The notes beneath the pieces were generated by a model. That model saw only the letters and a list, made by a program, of their open reading frames with translations, made no database searches and was not told the DNA's origin. Below are positions 1 to 9,929 of a stretch of DNA of 64,000 nucleotides, in pieces. The position numbers and the translations under genes are program-made. Numbering within the stretch: the stretch's first letter is position 1; each line of letters begins with the position of its first letter. The DNA is from Proteles cristata cristata (taxonomy: Eukaryota; Chordata; Mammalia; Carnivora; Hyaenidae), in the NCBI GenBank assembly GCA_017311185.1, contig JAESUZ010000352.1:603899-667898 (forward strand), written 5' to 3'.

Positions 1-282
1 TCTTCGCTGGGCATGGAGCCTGCTTAAGATTCTCTGTGCCTGGGTGGCTCAGTCGGTTAAGCTTCCAACTATAGCTCAGGTTATGATCTCACGGTTCATG
101 AGTTGGAGCCCTACATTGGGCTCTGTGCTGACAGCTCAGAGTCTGGAGCCTGCTTCAGATTCTGTGTCTCCCTCTCTCTGCCCCTTCCCTGCTCATGCTA
201 AGAATAAAGAATTAAAACTTTTTTAAAAGATTCTCTCTCTCCCCTCTACCATTGGCACAAGCTCTCTCTCTAAAAAAAAAGG
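1..282 (+). mobile_element. CAN-SINE (36-226) nested in an older CAN-SINE (1-25 and 237-282)
   Basis: The inner element starts gtgcctgggtggctcag and ends in an A-rich tail. It is flanked by a 10-bp direct repeat, aagattctct, at 26-35 and 227-236. The outer pieces are the body (gcatggagcctgcttaagat) and the CT-rich plus A tail of another SINE in the same orientation, so the younger copy inserted into the older one. Confidence 0.88.
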
Positions 283-284
283 AG

Positions 285-490
285 GGGGTGCACCTGGGTG
301 GCTCAGTCAGTTGAGTATCTAGCTCTTGATTTTGATTCAGATCATGATCCCAAGGTCATGGGATCAAGCCTCACATACACACTGGGCATGGGGCCTGCTT
401 AAGATTCTCTCTCTCACTCTCTCGTCCTCTGCCCCTCTCCCACTGCTCATGCATGTTTGCTTTTTCTCTAAAAATAAGGCTCTTAAAAAT
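285..490 (+). mobile_element. CAN-SINE
   Basis: Feline tRNA-Lys SINE with a cacctgggtggctcagtcag head, CT-rich middle and an A-rich end. It follows the previous SINE tail by a few bases and abuts an old L1. No clear target-site duplication. Confidence 0.85.
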
Positions 491-718
491 ATGAAGAGAT
501 CCTCAACCTCATTTAGAAGAAGTGCAAATTAAAACTACAAATCAGATGTTCCTTTCCATCTTAAGATATCACTAGAGATCAAGAAGTTTTAAAACATACA
601 CTATGTGAATAAAGAAACAGGCATTCATTCATTGCTAGTGGGAGCATAAATTGCTGTCGTTCCTGTGGAAAGCAATGTGGCACTGTCTTTCCAAAATAAA
701 AATGCACATACAATTCAT

Positions 719-902
719 TCATTCATTTATATTATTAAGTGGCGAGGGCAGAGAGAAAGAGAGAGACAGACAGACAGAGGATCTAAAGCAAGCTCTTCGC
801 TAACAGCAGAAAGCCTGATGCAGGGCTTGAACTCACGAACCACGACATCATGACCTGAGCGGAAGCCAGAGGCTTAACCGACTGAGTCACCCAGGCACCC
901 CC
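719..902 (-). mobile_element. CAN-SINE inside L1
   Basis: Reverse-oriented element ending gactgagtcacccaggcacc, flanked by caattcat direct repeats (711-718 and 903-910). Confidence 0.85.
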
Positions 903-1251
903 CAATTCATCAATTTAACATCTAGGAATTTATCTCACAGACAGACACACGTACTCATATTTAAAATGACATAACTACAGTTATTTGCTGCAGTATTCTT
1001 TGTAATAGCAAAGATTGGGACTGGTTAAATAAACTGTGGTATATCCAGATGATGTAATATTATGCACGTGTTAAATAAAAGAGGCAGCCCCCTATACACA
1101 TGGATATGACAAATCTTCAAGCTACTATGTCAAGTGTGAAAAACTAAAAAGCAAGATGCAAGCAATGTATATATTTTGCTACAACTTGTATGTTAGTGAG
1201 ATTAATACTCATAAACTTATGTTTGTAAATACATAAGATTTACACTTAAGA

Positions 1252-1480
1252 GGGGCGCCTGGGTGGCTTAGTCGGTTAAGCGTCCGACTTTCGCTTAGGT
1301 CATGATCTCGCGGTTCGTGGGTTCGAGCCCCGCGTCGGGCTCTGTGCTGACTGCCAGCTCAGAGCCTGGAGCCTGTTTCAGTCTGTGACTCGCTCTCTCT
1401 CTGACCCTCCCCTGCTCACGCTTGCTCTCTCTCTCTCCTAGAAATAAAAAAGAAAAATTAAAAATTAAAAAAGAAATTAA
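1252..1480 (+). mobile_element. CAN-SINE, young subfamily
   Basis: Near-complete element with gggcgcctgggtggcttag head, gactgccagctcagag middle and cctagaaataaa tail. A perfect 17-bp target-site duplication, aagatttacacttaaga, lies at 1235-1251 and 1481-1497, indicating a fairly recent insertion. Confidence 0.95.
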
Positions 1481-1691
1481 AAGATTTACACTTAAGATTT
1501 TATTTTTAAATAATCCCTGTAAGCAACACAAGAAACAGGTAATGCTTGCTTCTGGAGAGGGAATGGTTAGGGACAACAGAAGAAAACTTTCTTGTCAATG
1601 GATACTCCTTTGTACCTTCTCAGTTTTGTACCAGGTATTTGCATTATTGAATCAAACAAATAAATACATTTTTTAAAAAAATAATCAAACT

Positions 1692-1904
1692 GGGGCGCCT
1701 GGGTGGCTTAAGTCGGTTAAGCGTCCAACTTTCGCTTAGGTCATGATCTCGCGGTTCATGGGTTCGAGCCCCGCGTCGGGCTCTGTGCTGACTGCCAGCT
1801 CAGAGTCTGGAGCCTGTTTCAGTCTGTGACTCCCTCTCTCTCTGACCCTCCCCTGCTCATGCTTGCTCTCTCTCTCTCTCCTAGAAATAAATAAAAAAAT
1901 TAAA
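1692..1904 (+). mobile_element. CAN-SINE, young subfamily
   Basis: Same subfamily as the preceding copy. It is flanked by a 16-bp duplication, aaaaaaataatcaaac (1675-1690 and 1905-1920). Confidence 0.95.
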
Positions 1905-2079
1905 AAAAAAATAATCAAACAAATTAAAACCTCCCTGTGATCACACCAAACTTTCTGTTGGTACTCTTTAAATGGTCATGCACAGCAGGGTGCTAACATT
2001 CAGGTAGTCTGTGGCTAGTCTGTTCAACTGGCAAAAGCAGAGGTTCATCATTTCAGCAGCCCATTATCACTCCCTAGGG

Positions 2080-2200
2080 AATATTTCAAACTTAGTAAAT
2101 GTCCAAGAAATTCTGATTCAGTAGGACTGGAATAGAGCCTGGGCATCAAAATTTTTTTAAGTTCACAGGTGACACTGATGGCCAGTCAGGCCGAAACCAG
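2080..2200 (+). mobile_element. MER5-like hAT relic
   Basis: The run gaaattctgattcagtagga followed by a region ending in caggtgacactgatggcca matches the core of MER5-type non-autonomous hAT-Charlie elements. It is diverged and the ends are unclear. Confidence 0.5.
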
Positions 2201-2792
2201 CTGAGTTACAACATGACACAAATAAGTAAACATCCAAGCTCAATCTCCATCTATGTCACAAGTACAGTTTCACCACTAATCCTAATCACTTCACAAAACT
2301 CTCAGGAAGGAACAGATGAGAGAGTGTGTAGATGCCTCAGTGAAAATGTATTACTACTTATGGACATATCACTAGATAGGCAGTGTAATCCTCATCTATT
2401 AAATCCAGTACATTCACAATATTCATACTATGATGAATTCACTCTACCCAGCATTTCAAAAAGAACCTTGGTAGTAATGCACTAGTGCCAAACAGGCATA
2501 CGCATTAACTGTGTAACACCTGGAGTATATGAGTGTCAAGTTCTTCGTTTGTAAAATGAGGGAACACAATATGTTCCCTACATTCCAGCTCTAAGCTTCT
2601 ATAATTCTCTAAGAATTCAGGTATCTAAAAACAACCATTGTTTAGTATAGACTGTAGGTTAAACTAGTAAGGGCTTTTTCATCCTATTCACAGCATAGGC
2701 TTAATCCACACTCTGGGGGGCTAATGACCTAATGGACATTCAGATACTACGTACTGCTAAATAAATTAATAGTCACAGAAAAAACTTTTTAT

Positions 2793-2934
2793 TTATTATT
2801 TTTATTTGAGAGAGAGACAGAGAGAGCGCGCATGCACAAGTATGCATGAGGTGGGGGGAGGGTGGAGAGGGCAAGGGTCTTAAGCAGGCTTCGTGCTCAG
2901 CATGGATCCCATGACCTCGGGATCATGGCACCCC
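2793..2934 (-). mobile_element. CAN-SINE, truncated
   Basis: Poly-T/TTTATT start, GA-rich body and atgacctcgggatcatggcaccc end. The usual gagccacccag head segment is missing, so it is deleted internally. Confidence 0.7.
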
Positions 2935-2952
2935 AAGACAGTTTGAATCTTT

Positions 2953-3148
2953 TCTTTAAATGTTGTTTTAAATGTTTAGTTATTCTTGAGAGAGACCGCT
3001 GAGTGGGAGAGGGGCAGAGAGAGGCGGGAGCAGAGGATCCAAAGTGGGCTCTGCAGTGAGCCTGATGCAAGGCTAGAACTCACCAACCATAAGACCATCA
3101 CCTAAGCCGGAGTCTGTCCCCCAACTGACTGAGCCACCCAGGAGCCCC
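2953..3148 (-). mobile_element. CAN-SINE
   Basis: Ends gagccacccaggagcccc. It is flanked by diverged direct repeats, aagacagtttgaatcttt (2935-2952) and aagactgcatgaatcttt (3149-3166), which differ at a few positions, so it is an older insertion. Confidence 0.85.
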
Positions 3149-3185
3149 AAGACTGCATGAATCTTTAAAAACCAGTTTTTTCACG

Positions 3186-3470
3186 ATACCTGGGTGGTTT
3201 AGTCAGTTGAGCATCCCACTCTTGATCCCAAGGTTATGGGATTGAGCCCCACCAAAATTGAATTTTGTACCAAAAAATTCAAACCTTCCATGACAAATAA
3301 ACACATTTACTGTATAAAGTATGATTATGAGATTTTTCTTTTTCAGGCTCAGGACCCATTAGTAACAATATTGTGCTGAGCACTGAGCCTGCTTAACATT
3401 CTCTCCTTTCTGCCTGTCTCTCCCCCGTTTGTGCATTCTCTCTATATATAAAAGATTTTTTAAAAAAAGA
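3186..3470 (+). mobile_element. CAN-SINE interrupted by foreign sequence
   Basis: Left half 3186-3252 (acctgggtggtttagtcag to gggattgagccccac) and right half 3373-3470 (gtgctgagcactgagcctgc through the CT-rich and A-rich tail) form one SINE. Between them are 15 bases of near-palindromic filler (3253-3267) and a 105-bp segment copied from the neighbouring intron sequence. Confidence 0.8.
3268..3372 (+). repeat. 105-bp near-duplicate of 4497-4600, copy 1
   Basis: From tacc at the start to caatatt at the end, this stretch matches 4497-4600 in the same orientation, with about six substitutions and one or two single-base indels (roughly 92-93% by eye). Copy 2 sits in what looks like undisturbed intron, while copy 1 splits a SINE, so copy 1 is probably the derived one. 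Confidence 0.85.
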
Positions 3471-4132
3471 TTCAAATAATCTTATCCAATAAATCTTAGA
3501 AATATGTTTCAAACAGTGCATCTTGTGCAAAATAGGTATATAAAAAACACTTAAAACATTAAAATAAAAGCATATGATGTAGTATCTTAAAGCAAATGGT
3601 TCAATTTATAAAGCAACAATCAAAGACTTAGTGTTAGAACGAATGTTAAAGACCACATCCAAACCTCTCATTTTACAAGTGAAAAAATAAGGAGTTGGCA
3701 AAATTAAAGAATTTGTCCAGTCATTCTGTCATTAATGATATTCTTAGAGCCAAGCTCACAATAACAAATTTGCCAATTACTGTTCATTGATGTTTGCATG
3801 TACATTAGTATAATGTTATAAAGCTTATTATTTTAGCTAGTGATTTTTGATGACTGAAATAACATACAAAACCAAAGACATATCATAAAAAAATCTTAAA
3901 ATAAAGTGTCTTAATTTACATTAATTGATGACTACACAAGAAAACTGTTAGCAGCTCTCAAAAGAGCATATAGAACTTCATAAAACATGTAGTGTGATAT
4001 TTCTGTCAAATAATTTCATAAAGCACATTAAAAAGGAAACAGGATTGGTGTCTAAGATAAAAGGATAAAATGATACTTTTATTTCAGCTACATTAGTTCC
4101 ACAGTCTCTTAGAGGCTATTCAAAGAGTTCTA

Positions 4133-4137
<5 letters not shown>

Positions 4138-4166
<29 letters not shown>
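4138..4166 (+). repeat. Poly(A) tract, 29 bases
   Basis: Uninterrupted run of 29 A. I could not connect it to a recognisable SINE or processed copy upstream. It is likely length-polymorphic. Confidence 0.9.
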
Positions 4167-4291
4167 CAACTCTATGAACTCATACCTCCTGTCTTCCTCA
4201 GAGCAAATGATTAGCAGACTGCTCTGTGAACTTTTACAAAGAACCCTTTTCTCTCATTTCTATCCATCTAAAAGATGGATTCTTCCTCGAT

Positions 4292-4472
4292 CCTAAATAA
4301 CTCATCATCTCATTTCAAATTTTTGACAGTAATGAATTCATAGTATGAACAAACCTTTTAGTAATCTTTCCCTCTATTAATTTACTAAATAATTCAACTC
4401 ACTTGAAATATTTGATAGTAATAAATTCTTAGCATGAATAAACTCTTTTTAACCTCTCCTTCTCAATTCTAT
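4292..4472 (+). repeat. Old tandem duplication, two ~90-bp copies
   Basis: Copy 1 (about 4292-4382) and copy 2 (about 4384-4472) align along most of their length, sharing ctaaataa, gtaat/gaattca and tgaacaaac/tgaataaac blocks, at roughly 75-80% by eye. It lies just left of the 4497-4600 segment. Confidence 0.6.
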
Positions 4473-4496
4473 TGCATGATCAATAAAATACCTTAC

Positions 4497-4600
4497 TACC
4501 AAAAAATTCAAACTTCCACGACAAATAAAAACATTTACTATATAAAGTATGATTAGGAGATTTTTCTTTTCCAGGCTCAGGACCAATTAGTAACAATATT
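4497..4600 (+). repeat. 104-bp likely source of the duplicate at 3268-3372
   Basis: It is followed directly by native-looking intron sequence with no SINE around it. See the entry at 3268. Confidence 0.8.
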
Positions 4601-5224
4601 CATGGAGTACAGTCAAGTAACAATATTCAAATCTCCTAATAATAAGCACTCAGATCATTTAGAAAAATTTAATCCTTTTCCTAATGAGGCAACTTTGGCA
4701 TCAGATCACACATAAGCTCAGCTGGCACTGTGATTCTGAAAGGGATGGACGTCCTGTCACAGACCCATGTAGTTTTCTTTTAACAATACTATCACCTTCT
4801 AGTTTATGTGTAAAATTCACAAAAACAGTTTCACATCTAGTATCCCAAATCCTCCTCAGGATAACATGGTGAGAAGTAGGGCATTTTCTAAAGGTCTATT
4901 ATGCTGACAGTGGGATAGTTTAAAAAAAAAAAAAAAAAAAAGGAAGAATGAATTCTATACTGCAAGAGTTTGCAGTCTGATGGGGAAAACAAATAAACAA
5001 TTTCTACAAAATGTACTAGAATAAGAAAATGGACAAGGAATTACAATTCCCAACCAGTACAAGGGCCCAACACCATCTTTCCAAGAATGGGGGTGGCAAT
5101 GCCCCAAACAAGGCTTTGGTCAGGAGATCACAGGAAGCAGGGTTTTGAAGGATGCATAGAAGTTCCCTGACGTAAATGTGAGATGGAGGAAAGGAGAAAA
5201 ACACTTCCAGGTAGAGGGAATGAC

Positions 5225-5345
5225 ATGTACGAAATGGCTAGTGATGACATCATTCCCATTTTAAAGATGAGGAAGATAAGCTCAGAGGTAAGTGAGCTGT
5301 CTAAAGTCACATGAGTAATAATCAATGTGTGAAACAATACAGTAC
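5225..5345 (+). mobile_element. MIR relic
   Basis: cattttaaagatgaggaa, then a gctcagaggtaagt-like segment and gtcacatgagtaat, is the typical MIR core. Similar weaker MIR-type sequence lies at about 3640-3740 and 5500-5680. Confidence 0.65.
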
Positions 5346-6016
5346 ATGTCCTCTGATTTTAATCAGCTTTGTACAGAAAATACTAAGTGCTGACAAAGAA
5401 TAACAGATAAAGACTAATTTTTATCTATTTACTCCTTCCCAAGAGATGGTCCAGGTCTGACAGAGCTCCTGAGGGGAGGGAGGAAATGACTGGAGAAGGA
5501 GATTTATTTAACGCTCTAACCAGTCTTGGGCGATGGGTGTTTTTATTACATCCATTATACACACAAGAATATAAAGGCACAAAAGGGTTAACAAAAGTTG
5601 GAAACTAAGATTCAAATTAAGACTAACAAGGACAAGCCTCTAAACTCAAGCACTTAACCAGATGCCACACTTCCTACTTTGCCAAAGAACCCTACATCAT
5701 TTTTTCGTTTGGAGATACCAGGGAGACCAGATGAGCTCTGGGACATGCCATGGTTCCACAGATCTGGTTCTGTGCTGCACATCTCAGTATTCACACACAG
5801 TATTCTCTGCCCCTCCCTGTGTGTTTGGCTCTCTTATCAACCTGGTATCCCCAGAAGTAAACCCACGATCAAGGTGGCATGTGCTCTTTCATTAACATTC
5901 TGATTCTGATTACAAGCTGATTTTACTCGATGATTAGTGAACAAAAAGTGTAACCAAAATGGAAGACATTGTGAAATAACAGCAAGATGCCTGAAAGTAT
6001 AAAGAAGAAAGCTCCA

Positions 6017-6251
6017 GGGGCACGTGGGTGGGTAGCTCAGCTGGTTAAGCATTAGACTCTTGATTTTGGCTCAGGTCAGTCATATCTCATGGTTAGTGGG
6101 ATCGAGCCCTCAGTTGGGCTCCATGCTGACAACTCAGAGCTTTCTTGGGGGTCTCTCTCTCCGTCTCTCTCTCTGCTCCTGCCCCACTCACTCGTTCTCT
6201 ATCTCAAAAAAAATAAACTTTAAAACACAAAAGCGAGAAAATAAATAAATT
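6017..6251 (+). mobile_element. CAN-SINE
   Basis: Head ggggcacgtgggtgggtagc, with a 4-base insertion relative to the usual head. Flanked by agaagaaagctcca (6003-6016) and the near-match aagaaaaaagctcca (6252-6266). Confidence 0.88.
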
Positions 6252-6744
6252 AAGAAAAAAGCTCCAATCCCCCTCTTTTGCTTGTGTGTAGGGTAATTTT
6301 GTGTTTTTTGGTGGGGTGCAATGCAACAGTGCTTCAGATATACTAAGCATACCTGCCACTCACTGCATGGCAGTTCATACCAAAGGATGGAGTCTGGACC
6401 ACCTGAATTTCCTTTATCAAGGATTCACACGACAACTCCAGGACTTCCTACAATCACGCCTGCCCGTTGGATATTAAGAAGTTGACCATTTGGGACTGTC
6501 ATGGCATCCGAGGGCACTAACATGACCTCAGGAAATTGGGGATCAGCACATAAGATAAAATATTACTAGCAAAACTGGATTTGCTAATGTCAGTTGACTG
6601 AAACTGACCACAAAATGGGTTTCCAATCTGTAGATCTGGTTATTTCACCTTGTGAAGGATATGGAAAAGTTAACAAATGTTAGAATAAAACCCCTAAATG
6701 AAACTGCAGACTATTATCTCCAGAACTTTAAAGACCTATAAATC

Positions 6745-6950
6745 AGGGCACCTGGAGGACATAGTTGGTGAAGCATCTGACTCTTGATATTGGCTCAGGT
6801 CATAGTCTCACGATTCATGAGACTGAGCCCTGCATTCACCTCAGTGCTGACAGAGCACAGCCTGCTTGGGATTCTCTCTCCCTGTCTCTCTGCCCCTCCC
6901 TATCTCTCTTAAAATAAATAACAATAAATCAACTTTTTAAAAAAAAGGAA
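6745..6950 (+). mobile_element. CAN-SINE, diverged
   Basis: gggcacctggaggacatag head, tctgactcttgatattggct body, CT-rich run and AAATAAATAA tail. Divergence suggests an older copy. Confidence 0.8.
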
Positions 6951-9512
6951 AAGAAAGATATATAAGCCAATTCATTCTCACTTTTTGTTGGAAGGATTTG
7001 GAGTTGAAGGGTCCTACCTAGGTCTAGGAAAAAGGATGTTCCTTTGACGCTCACTTTGAGCCCTATGGAGCTCTAATTATCCAGATCAGAGGCTCTCAAA
7101 CAGCAATCTGGAATCTGGCAGCACATCTCCTGTCTAGTGGGCACTATCAGCCTTTCCTCTGAAGTCTCCCAGTATGGTGAAAAGGAAAAGCTGGCATGGT
7201 TACCTACACCCTCAAGCTGCTTTGTATTTTCACTGTGAGATGTACTACCACCCCATCCCTGTGACTTTAGCACCTGCTAATGATTCCTCTAGCCACCCCC
7301 ACCCCGCCCCCACACTGTAAAACCCACATGTCAGTTTCAGGGAAACACAAAACAGCATCTCTTTACAGGGTTCTGAAAGTCAACCAACTCTGGATTATAC
7401 CAGCCTTTAAAAGAAGGGCAAAAATCGGAGAGGGAGGTGGGGAGAAGCTTCATATATAAGTATCCTAATACACTTTTTCTAAAAAACAGACACTCAGTGA
7501 CCTGAGCCATACACCAAGCAATTCCAAAAGCAAGAAACTGACTGAGATAAGTTACAATATTTCCATTATGGTTAAAGTGGTAATGTCACTCCAAGCTGAT
7601 CAATCTTCAAATCTGGGTAGTGGGGTTGCTCTAAACCACAGACACAAAGCTGTAATTTTGTATTTGTAAGTCCAAGTTTCGCTCACAGCGATATCTCCTA
7701 CCGTGATAGCTTTGCTATGGAGCAGGTGAAAGTGCAGGGCAGATAAGTCCTTCTGGAAACAACCCAACCCTAGCTCTCAATTCCAAGAATTGTCTATGCA
7801 GTTCCATGGTATAACCTGCAGCTATGTAAATCAGTGAGGCTCCAATGGACAGTGCTTAGCACCAGTGACACTGAAATGTAAAAGTGATAAAATTTGGAAA
7901 ATCAAATCAAGGGGGGAACTCTGGCCCATTTACAGTTTTCCCACATGTTAAAATTAGATGTATGTGAATATTAAGAATAAGACAATCTGAAATTTGGAAA
8001 GATTTTATACCCTAAAAAGTAATTTTAATATTGGGAACTTCGATATAGACAAGATCTATTTCTCCGATGTCATTTTCTAGGTTTTAAGAAATGTACTCAA
8101 GATCTCAAGTTACCCAGGACTACTTCTGGGAACCAAAAGATGAGAAAATTTAACATGTCTGCCTCTGAAATTTAGTAAGATTCCAGTACTTGAAAAGAGG
8201 AGTAACTTGAAAAAAAGGGGAGAATCCAAGCTCAAATAATAACATTACTACCCAGGAAGAGGAAAACTTTACATCCCATGCAACAAAGAGTATTGTTATT
8301 GTTCGATTTTCTTCTTACAAAGTAAAAAGCACTCCTCAGAACTAAGGGTTATTTACATGAAACATGAAGCACGTTTCCAATCTGAGCATACTGAATAACA
8401 AAAATAAAGTTGATTTTTGACCAAAGCAAAAATAAGGTTTACTGACAGATCTTACAAATAGCAAAAAAAAATTTTTTTAAAAAAAGGCGTTTCCTCTGAA
8501 TAAGCTGTGAAAAAACTGGTAACCGACGCCAGAGTCACTTTTTAAAAATAAATGTCCAAATGACTGAATGCAAATGGTCTATAGTAACGCTCAGAGCCTC
8601 TAAGCAAAAATTTTGTATTAAGTCAACTGGTGTGGCTCGCTCACAAAAGTAACAATTAAATGCATGAGAAGGAAAGGAATTAAGTGGGTTAAGTGCGGGC
8701 TGGATGACTGTTTTGAGACCTGCTCACAGGAAGCCACTACATCCTGTCTTAAGTCCCTGTCAGTCACGCTGTCTCTCGATCCAAGTCCCCGCCACAGCGA
8801 GGTGGGGCGAGTACAGGTGTCTGGCCCCAGCCCCTCCCGGCGCGCTCATTCACGAACACCCCGAGCGGCGGTCACCCGAGTCCCAGGGCGGCCTGTTTCC
8901 TCCAGCTCAGGGCGCCTTTTTCAACCTCGCAAAGGCTCCAGAGCCTAGGAAGCCAGCAGCCCCCTCCCCTCTGGCCAGCCCCACTTCCCCGCCCTCCTCC
9001 TCCTCCTCCTCCGGCCGCGCCTCCCGTAATTACCGCTCGGCTCCCACCGCGGGGCCGCTCCCCAGCGCCCGCACCGCCCGGAGGCCTGCGTCCCCGGGCG
9101 GCCGGAAACTCCTCACGCCCCCGGCCCGCGCCCCCGGCTGGGGCATCCCCAAGTCTAGGCCGCGCCTCAAAGCCGAGCCCCTCACGCCGGCGCCGCGCCG
9201 GGCGCCCCCCTCTTGGCGAATTCTCGGCTCTCCACTCCCTCCGGACAGGGGAAGCCCCAGCCCACGCCGCCCCGTCGAGGCGACGCCTCCCCCAACACAC
9301 CCCCCTTCCAGCCTCACCCGTGCCGGCCCTCCCCACGCACCTCGTCCGGCCCCAGCGCGGGCCCCGGCACCCGCCCGCCCGGGTCCCCTCTCCGCCCCGA
9401 GATCCCAGCGCGGCTCGGCGCCGCCACCCCCGCGCGCCCGCCGCCCCCTCAGCCCCACGGCGGCTACCGCCGCCGCCGCCGGGTGCGTCCCCTCAGCCCT
9501 GCCCCCGCTTAC

Positions 9513-9645
9513 AGATCTTGCCCCGCAGGCTCTGCAGCACTCGGACCTCGCGACTGTCTTCGTCCCCGGCCTCGGTCTCAGCCGTCCCACTCGCCGCCGG
9601 CGCCTCGGAAGAAGCCGCCGCAGCAGCAGGCGCCGCCGCCGCCAT
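9513..9645 (-). CDS. RASA2: RASA2 exon 1, N-terminal coding part (Ras GTPase-activating protein 2)
   Basis: This is the first coding exon of RASA2 (GAP1m), a cytoplasmic and membrane-recruited Ras GTPase-activating protein. The full protein has two C2 domains, a RasGAP domain, a PH domain and a BTK zinc motif, and it switches Ras off by stimulating GTP hydrolysis. Only 44 codons plus one base are here. The product starts MAAAAPAAAAASSEAPAASG, continues with an acidic stretch and ends with REVRVLQSLRGKI, then the first base of a Cys codon. This matches my recollection of the mammalian RASA2 N-terminus, with the last part entering the first C2 strand. The ATG (9645-9643) has a strong context, with A at -3 and G at +4 (CACCATGG). 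The exon ends at a GTAAGC donor, and reading on gives unrelated residues, which confirms the boundary. The frame is open upstream of the ATG, but the residues there are GC-rich, low-complexity and not RASA2-like. The GCC/GCG-rich alanine run could vary in length. Confidence 0.93.
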
Positions 9646-9860
9646 GGTGCCGCCCGGCCCGTGCTGCAGCCCCACCGCCTGCGTAGCCCGCGAGGCGGAG
9701 CCCGGCGGCGGCCTAGGCTGGGGCGAGCCGCGCGCCTGGCCCCGCCCCCGGTCTCGGCCTGGCTCGCCCCGCCCCGCCCCGCCCCGCCGCTGCCCCGCCC
9801 CCGCCCCACCCGGTTCCCGCGGTTGCTGCCGGCGCCCCCCCACGCCTACCCCGAACCCCG
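9646..9860 (-). promoter_or_regulatory. RASA2: RASA2 5' UTR and core promoter with GC boxes
   Basis: Immediately upstream of the RASA2 ATG the sequence contains stacked Sp1-type GC boxes. A ladder of cccgcc units runs at 9766-9788, with more at about 9740-9750 and 9793-9805, which is roughly 95-165 bases before the ATG. I see no convincing TATA box, in keeping with a CpG-island promoter with dispersed initiation. The exact transcription start cannot be read from the sequence, so the split between 5' UTR and promoter is undetermined. Confidence 0.7.
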
Positions 9861-9929
9861 GCCGCTCAGGCGCGAACCGAACTTCTGTCTTGCCTGTTCT
9901 TTGCTCCACAAAAGCCCCGGCGCTAGGCA

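Larger units (their letters stand above)
491..1680 (+). mobile_element. Old L1 fragment (3' portion, sense), split by two SINEs
   Basis: The sequence matches the ORF2 end and 3' region typical of old mammalian L1s: a cctcaacctcattta-like segment, gctagtgggagcataaat, tagcaaagattgggac and gtggtatatccagatg. CAN-SINEs interrupt it at 719-902 and 1252-1480. All frames are broken. The right edge near 1680 is A-rich. Confidence 0.65.
1..9512 (-). other. RASA2: RASA2 intron 1 (3' end outside window)
   Basis: The splice donor of RASA2 exon 1 is at 9512-9511 on the minus strand, so everything to its left in the window is intron 1. No further RASA2 exon was recognised: exon 2 should resume at the residues after Lys-Ile-Cys, and none of the reading frames to the left shows the expected C2-domain continuation. 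The stretch holds nested CAN-SINEs, one old L1, MIR and MER5-like relics, and A-rich tracts at 4138-4166 (29 A) and 4923-4941. About 6960-8740 is free of CAN-SINEs and I recognise no element in it. Confidence 0.85.
8760..9900. promoter_or_regulatory. RASA2: CpG island over the RASA2 5' end
   Basis: About 1.1 kb of very GC-rich, CpG-dense sequence stands out sharply from the AT-rich flanks on both sides. It covers RASA2 exon 1, its 5' flank and the first ~750 bases of intron 1. CpG islands of this kind mark housekeeping-type promoters and are usually unmethylated. No transposable element interrupts it. Long open frames on both strands here come from GC-rich composition and the lack of AT-rich stop codons, not from extra genes. 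Confidence 0.92.
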
